Origin: Candidatus Zymogenus saltonus | GTDB lineage: Bacteria; Desulfobacterota; Zymogenia; Zymogenales; Zymogenaceae | Direction of reading: 5' to 3' | Length of the DNA: 64,000 bases | Assembly: GCA_016929395.1 (NCBI GenBank) | Contig: JAFGIX010000003.1 | Location: forward strand, 80,546 to 144,545 | Shown: in pieces, positions 17,603-24,028 of the stretch | Numbering within the stretch: the stretch's first letter is position 1 | Layout of the letters: each line of letters starts with the position of its first letter | Position numbers and translations under genes: made by a program | The notes under the pieces: generated by a model | What the model saw: only the letters and a program-made list of their open reading frames with translations | What the model was told of the DNA's origin: nothing | Databases searched by the model: none

Positions 17603-18685
17603 ATGAAGAAAGTTACTGAAGAGCTGGAAACCCTTAGGGAATTTACCGAGAGCATGGTCGAGGTCGTTCAGGACGGCCTTATCTCCATCGACAAAAAAGG
17701 TAAGATCACATACTTCAACAAGTCGGCGGAGGATATTTTGGGTTACAGGAAGGAGAAGGTTATCGGGATGGATTTGAAGGAGATCTTCAGTCCCGATGAC
17801 TATAACTATATCGTCTCGTCCAAGTTCAGGGCGGGGGAGGTGAGTGTGGGCAAGGAGACGAATGCCAAAAAAGAAAATGGCGAAGAAATCTCCATCGGCT
17901 TCAGCACGGCCGCCCTCTCCGATGATGCGGGAGGTTTGGGGGGTCATATCATTACATTCAAGGACTTGACGGAAATCCACAGGATGCAGGAGGAGATTCT
18001 GAGAATGGACAGGCTCTCCTCGCTGGGGGAGATTTCGTCCGGTATAGCCCATGAGATCAGAAATCCCCTTGCCGCCATAAAGACCACCGCCCAGGCGATG
18101 GAGGAGGAGATCGACGAGTCCGATCCGAAGAGGGAGTTCTTGAGCAGGATAGTAAAGGAGATAGACCGCCTGGACTTGATGCTCAGGACATTCTTCTCCT
18201 TTGCAAGACCCAAAAGGCCCGAGCTTACCAACTGTGACATAAGGGAGGTTATCAGGGAGGTCCTTCTCCTCTTAAACAAAGACATTAACAATAACAAAAT
18301 CAAGGTGGTGGAAAAATACGATGATAATCCCTTTTCCGTATATGCGGATTTCTCCCAGCTCCAGCAGGTATTTCTAAATCTTTTCTTAAACGCAATTATC
18401 TTCATGGAAGAATCCAAGGAGAGAAAGATCGTTATCTCGGTAAAAAACAAAAAGGAGAAGAAAGAGGAGTTTTTGGAGATCATCCTGGAGGATACAGGCA
18501 TCGGGATAGACGAGGAGCATATAAACAAAATCTTCGATCCGTTTTTTACAACCAGGGCGAGGGGGGTCGGTCTCGGCCTTTCCATAACATATCGAATCGT
18601 TACAAAGCACGGGGGCAACATCGTTGTCCACAGCAAGAAGGGAGAGGGCGCAAAATTCGTTATCACCCTTCCCGCTATGGCTTAA
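17603..18685 (+). CDS. PAS-domain sensor histidine kinase, NtrB-like
   Basis: A 360-residue soluble sensor kinase. Residues about 10-125 form a PAS domain (DGLISIDKKGKITYFNKSAE). The dimerisation/phosphoacceptor helix has SSGIAHEIRNPLAAIK, with His150 as phosphorylation site. The ATPase domain shows the N box (FLNLFLNAIIF), G1 EDTGIGI and G2 GVGLGLSI. There is no membrane segment, so it senses a cytosolic cue, as NtrB-class kinases do. The stop is three bases before the next start, so the two genes form a coupled pair and this protein should phosphorylate the activator. The signal is not inferable from sequence. Confidence 0.92.
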   Translation: MKKVTEELETLREFTESMVEVVQDGLISIDKKGKITYFNKSAEDILGYRKEKVIGMDLKEIFSPDDYNYIVSSKFRAGEVSVGKETNAKKENGEEISIGFSTAALSDDAGGLGGHIITFKDLTEIHRMQEEILRMDRLSSLGEISSGIAHEIRNPLAAIKTTAQAMEEEIDESDPKREFLSRIVKEIDRLDLMLRTFFSFARPKRPELTNCDIREVIREVLLLLNKDINNNKIKVVEKYDDNPFSVYADFSQLQQVFLNLFLNAIIFMEESKERKIVISVKNKKEKKEEFLEIILEDTGIGIDEEHINKIFDPFFTTRARGVGLGLSITYRIVTKHGGNIVVHSKKGEGAKFVITLPAMA

Positions 18686-18688
18686 AAA

Positions 18689-20026
18689 ATGAAACCAATT
18701 GTTTTGATTGTTGAAGACGACCAGTTGATGTCCGATTCCCTCAAGAAGGTCCTCAATGGAGAGGGATTCAGTGCGATTTCGGCCGCGACCGGGGCCGAGG
18801 CGAAAATGCTGATCGAAGACTCGGTCGTTCATCTCGTGCTTCTGGATATAAGACTGCCCGATACGGACGGACTTGATCTGCTGAAGGTAATCAAGGAGTT
18901 CGAGCCGGACATACCGATACTCGTTATGACCGCCTATTCGGATGTGACGGTGGCGGTCAACGCCATGAAGAAAGGGGCCACCGATTATATACAGAAGCCC
19001 TTCGAGCTGGACGAGCTCAAGTTCATCGTTCATAGGGCGCTGGAGGATTCAAAGCTAAAGAGCGAGCTTACTACCTTAAGAAGGGCGAGGGGGGCCGAAC
19101 ACACGGAGATTGTAGGCAGAAGTCCGAAGATGAGGGCGCTCAAGGAGCTTATCGACGTGGTTGCGGAGACCCCCAGGACCCCGGTCCTCGTTGTAGGAGA
19201 GAGCGGAACCGGAAAGGAGCTGGTGGCCGCGGCCATCCACAGGGCGTCGGACAGAAAGGACGCCCCGCTGGTCAAGATAAACGTCAGCGCAATCCCCGAA
19301 AACCTTCTGGAGTCGGAGTTCTTCGGCTATAAGAAGGGCGCATTTACCGATGCAAAGGAGAACAAGAAGGGTCTCTTCGAGCTCGCCCACGGCGGCACCC
19401 TCTTTTTGGATGAGGTAGGTGAGATGCAGCTATCCCTCCAGCCGAAGCTCCTCAGATTCTTGGAGACCCAGTCGTTCAATCCGATAGGAGGCGTTAAAGA
19501 GATAAAGGTGGATGTCAGGGTTATCACCGCGACAAACCAGGACCTCTCCCTGCTGGTCTCGCAGGGCAGGTTTCGTGATGACCTCTATTATCGCCTTAAG
19601 GTAATGGTCATCGAGGTGCCGCCCTTAAGGGACAGGGCGGAGGATATCCCCGAACTTATAGACCTCTTCCTCTCCATGGCGAATAAGGAGCTGAGGAAAA
19701 ACATCCTATCCGTTTCCAGAGAGGCCCAAGACATCCTCATGAACTACAATTGGCCCGGGAACGTCCGGGAGCTCAAGAACGTTATAGAGCGCGCCGTTAT
19801 CCTCTCTCATTCCGACGAGCTTGACGTTGAAAACCTTCCCATGGAGCTGGTCAGCGGCGGGGAGGCGCAGATGGGCGTGGATTTGAAGAAGATCTCCGAG
19901 GTGGAGCGGGACTATATAAAGAAGGTGCTCTATCATACATCGGGGAACAAATCCGAGGCCGCCAAGATCCTGGGGATATCCCGATCGACCCTCTTTGAAA
20001 AGCTCAGAAAATACGAGTTAGATTAG
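18689..20026 (+). CDS. NtrC-family sigma-54 dependent response regulator
   Basis: A 445-residue enhancer-binding activator. The receiver domain (1-120) has acidic residues Glu9, Asp10 and Asp11 and phospho-acceptor Asp53 (LLDIRLPDTDG) plus the Lys in IQKPFE. The AAA+ domain (about 145-370) has Walker A GESGTGKELVA, GGTLFLDEVGEM, and the sigma-54 contact loop, which reads GAFTDA instead of the usual GAFTGA. The Fis-type helix-turn-helix is at the end (GNKSEAAKILGISRSTLFEKL). It activates RNA polymerase-sigma-54; a textbook sigma-54 promoter lies 170 bases downstream of its stop, making the next two genes the obvious targets. Confidence 0.94.
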   Translation: MKPIVLIVEDDQLMSDSLKKVLNGEGFSAISAATGAEAKMLIEDSVVHLVLLDIRLPDTDGLDLLKVIKEFEPDIPILVMTAYSDVTVAVNAMKKGATDYIQKPFELDELKFIVHRALEDSKLKSELTTLRRARGAEHTEIVGRSPKMRALKELIDVVAETPRTPVLVVGESGTGKELVAAAIHRASDRKDAPLVKINVSAIPENLLESEFFGYKKGAFTDAKENKKGLFELAHGGTLFLDEVGEMQLSLQPKLLRFLETQSFNPIGGVKEIKVDVRVITATNQDLSLLVSQGRFRDDLYYRLKVMVIEVPPLRDRAEDIPELIDLFLSMANKELRKNILSVSREAQDILMNYNWPGNVRELKNVIERAVILSHSDELDVENLPMELVSGGEAQMGVDLKKISEVERDYIKKVLYHTSGNKSEAAKILGISRSTLFEKLRKYELD

Positions 20027-20055
20027 TGTCCGAATTTAGGACGCCCCGATTGTCC

Positions 20056-20078
20056 GATTTCCGGTCACCGGCGAAATC
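20056..20078. promoter_or_regulatory. possible activator binding palindrome
   Basis: GATTT (20056-20060) and AAATC (20074-20078) flank CGG-TCA-CCG (20062-20070), a near-symmetric site centred about 155 bases upstream of the predicted sigma-54 start. Position and symmetry fit an enhancer site for the adjacent NtrC-like protein; this is inference. Confidence 0.3.
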
Positions 20079-20196
20079 CATTCAAGAAAATCGCCTCTAT
20101 AAAAAATATCCTGCCGAAAACACTCTCTAAAGCCCTGTAATTATTGATATAATTCCCGCCGGAAAATTGCCGCAAAATTCCCACCCACAACCACTT

Positions 20197-20211
20197 TGGC
20201 ACAATAATTGC
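20197..20211 (+). promoter_or_regulatory. sigma-54 promoter (-24/-12)
   Basis: TGGCAC (20197-20202), five bases, TTGC (20208-20211) followed by T: an exact match to the TGGCAC-N5-TTGCW consensus. The predicted start is near 20223, 37 bases before the receiver-DUF4388 gene, and it sits just after the gene for a sigma-54 activator. Confidence 0.88.
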
Positions 20212-20259
20212 TCTTATATGACAGTGCATTGAAGAATTGAAAGATTAGGAGATTATAGT

Positions 20260-21174
20260 ATGGCCGATCTTGACAAAGTCTTGATAGTTGATGACGAGGA
20301 AACCCTTACTTGGAGCATGTCCAAAAGCCTCTCAAAGGATAAGGACAAATTCGATGTAATCGTTGCAAATAGCGCCGAAGACGCCCTGAAGGTACTGGAA
20401 GCCCAAAAAAATATTAAGCTCGTCATCACGGACATCAGAATGCCGGGAATCTCCGGGCTCGACCTGCTAAGTAAGATAAGGAAGGAATACCCGGACGTTA
20501 AGGTCATAATTATTACCGCCTACGGATCTCCAAGCGTTCAGAGAGAAGCAAATATGAGGGGATCGCTCTACTACATCGAGAAACCCTTCGAGATAAAAGA
20601 GATCAGAAAAATCATAATAGACACCCTGAAGGAGGAGAGGAAGGGATTCGAGGGACAGCTTTCAGACCTCCTACTCACGGACGTCATCCAGATGAAATGC
20701 CTCGGGAAGTCAAGCTCTTCCCTCTCAATCAAGAGCGGGGCGAGAGAGGGGAAAATCTTCTTTAAAGAAGGCAAGATAGTACACGCCGAAACCGGCAATG
20801 CCACAGGGGAGGATGCGTTCTATCAAATCCTTAGCTGGCCGGAGGGCACATTTGCATCCACACGGGCGGACACCCCGAAGAAAAGCACCATCGAAAAGGA
20901 CTGGCAGTTTCTCGTCATGGAGGGTCTGAGAATAGCGGATGAGGCATCGAAACCGGTCGAAGGGAAAAAGATCGCCGTAAAAGTGGATGAGAAAGAAGAA
21001 GACCTCTCTGAATTCTTTGAACATCTCGATATGGGTTTTATATATCTCAAGGAAAATGATCTGAAGAAAGCCAAAAAGGAGTGGGATCAGGCCCTGAAAC
21101 TCCAACCGGAAAACGAGATGGTCAAATTCAACTTGAGAAAACTCGAAGAGAGAGAAGCCAAGGCGAAAAGCTAG
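20260..21174 (+). CDS. receiver-DUF4388-TPR protein
   Basis: A 304-residue three-part signalling protein. Residues 1-120 are a response-regulator receiver with Asp11, Asp12, phospho-acceptor Asp58 (ITDIRMPG), Thr/Ala switch (IITAYGS) and Lys in IEKPFE. Residues about 126-200 are a DUF4388/PATAN domain (FEGQLSDLLLTDVIQM, REGKIFFKEGKIVHAETG, WPEGTF). Residues about 250-295 hold a TPR-like helix pair (FIYLKENDLKKAKKEWDQAL). There is no DNA-binding or enzymatic output, so it should act by protein contacts, as PATAN proteins do in motility and polarity control. It is expressed from a sigma-54 promoter and shares its transcript with a roadblock protein. Confidence 0.88.
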   Translation: MADLDKVLIVDDEETLTWSMSKSLSKDKDKFDVIVANSAEDALKVLEAQKNIKLVITDIRMPGISGLDLLSKIRKEYPDVKVIIITAYGSPSVQREANMRGSLYYIEKPFEIKEIRKIIIDTLKEERKGFEGQLSDLLLTDVIQMKCLGKSSSSLSIKSGAREGKIFFKEGKIVHAETGNATGEDAFYQILSWPEGTFASTRADTPKKSTIEKDWQFLVMEGLRIADEASKPVEGKKIAVKVDEKEEDLSEFFEHLDMGFIYLKENDLKKAKKEWDQALKLQPENEMVKFNLRKLEEREAKAKS

Positions 21175-21247
21175 GCAAAGGATTAATAACTACCCTGAAA
21201 TTTTAAGGGAACATACAAAAAAAATAGAAATATCAAAGGAGGTCTAA

Positions 21248-21616
21248 ATGGCCAGCAGAACTGAAAGCATGACAAATATTCTGAAGGACTTGGAAGCCGG
21301 TACCCCGGATATAGAGGCATCCGCTATCGTCAGCGTGGACGGCCTTATTATGGCTTCGGCACTTCCCCAGGATGTCGAAGAAGACAGGGTAGCCGCAATG
21401 TCGGCGGCCATGCTGTCCCTCGGTGAAAGGACAGCCCAGGAGCTCAACAGGGGTAAGCTCGATCAAGTCTTCATCAGGGGAGTGAACGGATATGTGCTGC
21501 TCATGAACGCAGGCGAGGATGCCGTTCTCACAACACTCGTCAGAAAAGACGCCAAGCTCGGGATTATATTCCTCGACATGAAAAGGGCTGTAGAAGATCT
21601 CTCCAAGCTCGTTTAA
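21248..21616 (+). CDS. roadblock/LC7 domain protein (MglB-like)
   Basis: A 122-residue single roadblock/LC7 domain: helix, then the hallmark strand-loop-strand IEASAIVSVDGLIMASALP, helix AAMSAAMLSLGERTAQEL, and strands QVFIRGVNGYVLLMNAGEDAVLTTLV. Bacterial roadblock proteins such as MglB regulate small Ras-like GTPases (MglA) or bind DUF4388 partners. No MglA-like GTPase is present in this window. The ribosome site AAAGGAGGT is very strong, so more of this protein than of its upstream partner may be made. It is the last gene of the sigma-54 unit, followed by a polypurine tract and a strong terminator. Confidence 0.88.
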   Translation: MASRTESMTNILKDLEAGTPDIEASAIVSVDGLIMASALPQDVEEDRVAAMSAAMLSLGERTAQELNRGKLDQVFIRGVNGYVLLMNAGEDAVLTTLVRKDAKLGIIFLDMKRAVEDLSKLV

Positions 21617-21617
21617 C

Positions 21618-21840
21618 GCGGGGGGGGTAGGAAAAGGGGGAGAAGAGGGGGAAGAGAGGAAAACGGGGGTAAGGGGGGGAGGAGGAGAAGAGGGGGAGAA
21701 AAAGGGAAGATGGGGAGAAAAGAGAGAGACGGGGGGAAAAGAGGGAGATGGGGAGAAAAGAGGGAGATGGGGAGACGGTCGGGGGATGAAACGGCAAAAT
21801 TGGGGTGGGGAAGTTGATAGATAAGGAGGGGGTGGACGGG
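21618..21840 (+). repeat. polypurine low-complexity tract with 19-base tandem repeat
   Basis: About 220 bases of almost pure G/A on the plus strand directly after the roadblock stop codon, with only isolated C or T. It contains an exact tandem pair of AAAAGAGGGAGATGGGGAG (21737-21755 and 21756-21774) and many related G-A runs. Frames through it on either strand are repetitive artefacts. Confidence 0.85.
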
Positions 21841-22046
21841 TGTCCGGGAAAGACAGGGGTGGATCGTTTGTCAGGAACGGAATTTGGGGATTCGTGGAGT
21901 TGTCGGTCAGTTTGTTTATGACGAGTTCTCCCAATCCTCGAGGCATAATCGGCCGGTCACAGCCCGATTTACCCCTTTATCTATGAAAGGTTGTTCATGT
22001 GAAAAACCGATAATAGTCTATAGAACATTGAGTGAATAATCTTGTC

Positions 22047-22073
22047 AGGGGCCTAAAAAAGGCCCCTTTTTTT
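22047..22073 (+). terminator. strong intrinsic terminator of the sigma-54 unit
   Basis: AGGGGCC (22047-22053) and GGCCCCT (22061-22067) form a perfect seven-pair stem around TAAAAAA, followed by a T run to 22073. Confidence 0.93.
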
Positions 22074-22106
22074 ATTGAAAAGTGAGTTCCTTAACCTCCC
22101 TTTGCC

Positions 22107-22135
22107 TTGACGTGGAAGGAGTAAAGTAATATCAT
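22107..22135 (+). promoter_or_regulatory. sigma-70 promoter for the unknown 300-residue gene
   Basis: TTGACG (22107-22112), 17-base spacer, TATCAT (22130-22135): five of six matches in each box. The predicted start is near 22142, about 20 bases before the GTG start. Confidence 0.7.
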
Positions 22136-22161
22136 TAAATCAATAATTTGGTGTCAAATCC

Positions 22162-23064
22162 GTGACTCTTCAGGATAAAATCAACCGTCTGAAAAACCTG
22201 ATGTACGTCAGGCCGCAGCGCCCCGCAGTTGATTTTCTTGAATTGGACTTCGGCGGCGCGGTCGATGAGCTCATCTACAAAAAGAGGGGGGGACTCTTTC
22301 TGAATCTCTACTCTTCGGAGGAGCTTTTGGACCTTTTTTGCGAAATGGAAATTAATGACAAGATTTCCGAGTGCGGTTTTTCAAATATCAAAATGAAGAT
22401 CAGCGGGGAGAACTCGTTCGACCACAGGTTGAGGCTATATTCGGAATGGGACGGTAAGGACGTTCTCCTTATGGAGCTTGTCGTAAAAGAGGGGATATTC
22501 GAGCCGAAGAAGACCTTTATAGAGGACTTCAGCTTTAGAAACGTAAGAATGCTTATGATCGAGTGGTTGAGTCTACAGAATCCTAATGCGAAATTTGAAA
22601 AAAATAGGCCGAGACTCCCGGGCCAGAAGTTTCCGGGGCTCGGTATACTGATGGATCTAGAGAGGGTCTTGGTATGTATCTGCGAAAGGCTCGGATACGA
22701 GGGTGTTGTCGATGTCCCCGAATACTTTCACGGGGCGCTCATGTACAGTCCAAAGTTCTTCTTTTACGATCCCGAAATGGAAGGAAAGCTCCGCGCAATG
22801 ATGAGGGACCTTAAAGATATTCCCCTCGCCACGGCCTCAACGGCCGTGCTTTTGAATTGCGTGATAAACGAGGTAACCGGTGAGTATGTTGATTGGTCAC
22901 CGGGGGAACAGATATTGCCGATATCAAGGGAAATTGAAGATTACTTTAAAAGCGACGGCTATCGCGATCTGGTGCTGAGGGCGGAGATGGAAAACTCATT
23001 TGCGGTGGACAATGGTAAACTCGAAATGGAGCTTGAATCCGAGGTTAATAAGTTTCTTATATAG
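22162..23064 (+). CDS. conserved-looking protein of unknown function
   Basis: A 300-residue soluble protein with a GTG start placed just after a good promoter; the ribosome site is weak. I do not recognise the family. Visible features: an amino-terminal segment DFLELDFGGAVDELIYKKRGGLFLNLYSSEEL, a beta-rich middle, a proline-glycine turn LPGQKFPGLGILMDLERVLVCICERLG near 150-180 that looks like a fold or binding signature, and a charged end. No membrane segment, signal peptide or metal-binding cluster. A Rossmann/DUF2520 gene follows within 20 bases, so they are probably co-transcribed. Coding character is clear from the even codon use and 300 uninterrupted codons. Confidence 0.75.
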   Translation: MTLQDKINRLKNLMYVRPQRPAVDFLELDFGGAVDELIYKKRGGLFLNLYSSEELLDLFCEMEINDKISECGFSNIKMKISGENSFDHRLRLYSEWDGKDVLLMELVVKEGIFEPKKTFIEDFSFRNVRMLMIEWLSLQNPNAKFEKNRPRLPGQKFPGLGILMDLERVLVCICERLGYEGVVDVPEYFHGALMYSPKFFFYDPEMEGKLRAMMRDLKDIPLATASTAVLLNCVINEVTGEYVDWSPGEQILPISREIEDYFKSDGYRDLVLRAEMENSFAVDNGKLEMELESEVNKFLI

Positions 23065-23082
23065 CTTTATTTGGGGGGGCTT

Positions 23083-24003
23083 ATGATGGCCGACAAAGGT
23101 AAAGGTGTAAAACGTAAGATCGGAATCGTTGGCGTCGGTAAGGTCGGAACGGCGATAGGCGTCCTTTTGAAGGAGCACGGCTACGAGATAGCCTTTATAT
23201 CGAGCACAAATAAGGATAAGCTTGAAAAAGCCTCGGTGGAGATGGGGGGCGTCAAAACGATAGACAATCCCGTCGACGGAAATGACAGGTCTGTCGTCGA
23301 AAGCTTTCACGGCGCGGACATCATCTTTATCACTACCCCGGACAGGGCGATCGGCGACGCCGCCAAGGAGATGGCGGAGGGAGGGTGTCTGAGGCCGGGG
23401 CAAATCGTCCTGCACATGAGCGGCTCCTTGACCTCGGACGTCCTCGCAGCGGCGAGGACGTCGGGGGCGCTGCTCGCGTCCATGCATCCCCTGCAGAGCT
23501 TTGCCGATTTCTCTCAGGCGGCAAAGAACATCCCCGGCTCGATCTTCTGCTTGGAGGGGGACAAAGATGCCATGCCTCCGCTTAAGGAGATAATCAAACT
23601 CCTCGACGGTATCGAGCTAATCATCCCAAAGGAGGAGAAACCCCTCTATCACGCCGGGGCGGTGGTTGCATCGAACTACCTCGTCTCTTTGGTGTGGGCG
23701 GCCGTCCAGATGTACGCGGCTATCGGAATGAGAGAGAAAGACGCCATAAACGCCCTCATGCCCTTGATCGAGGGGACGCTGAACAACATCAAGAAACTGG
23801 GAACGCCCAAGGCCCTCACCGGCCCCATCGCCAGGGGCGACTGCGAGACAATCTCGGATCATATCGAGACAATAAGGGTAAAGGTCCCTCACCTCATGGA
23901 GTTCTATCGCGTGATGGGGATGTTGACGGTCGACGCCGCCGAAAAGAACCAAAGCACGACAGAGGCGATCTTAAAAAAGATGAGGGGAACCCTCAGGAAT
24001 TAA
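23083..24003 (+). CDS. Rossmann-like DUF2520 domain protein
   Basis: A 306-residue NAD(P)-binding protein. The amino half is a Rossmann domain of the ProC/ketopantoate-reductase type (KIGIVGVGKVGTAIGVLLKEHG, FISSTNKDKLE, IIFITTPDRAIGDAA). The carboxy half is the DUF2520 helical domain (YHAGAVVASNYLVSLVWAA, LMPLIEGTLNNI). Members are probably dehydrogenases or reductases of unknown substrate; in some bacteria the gene sits by pantothenate synthesis genes, which are absent here. ATG codons at 23083 and 23086 both follow a GGGGGGG stretch; an upstream TTG at 23071 is less likely. Confidence 0.85.
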   Translation: MMADKGKGVKRKIGIVGVGKVGTAIGVLLKEHGYEIAFISSTNKDKLEKASVEMGGVKTIDNPVDGNDRSVVESFHGADIIFITTPDRAIGDAAKEMAEGGCLRPGQIVLHMSGSLTSDVLAAARTSGALLASMHPLQSFADFSQAAKNIPGSIFCLEGDKDAMPPLKEIIKLLDGIELIIPKEEKPLYHAGAVVASNYLVSLVWAAVQMYAAIGMREKDAINALMPLIEGTLNNIKKLGTPKALTGPIARGDCETISDHIETIRVKVPHLMEFYRVMGMLTVDAAEKNQSTTEAILKKMRGTLRN

Positions 24004-24028
24004 TAGAATATAAATGCTTTGAAAAACA

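Noticed and set aside
21233..21946. 237-codon minus-strand frame rich in Pro, Ser and Phe
   Set aside because: It is the complement of the polypurine tract and of the roadblock gene; repetitive composition without a start signal.
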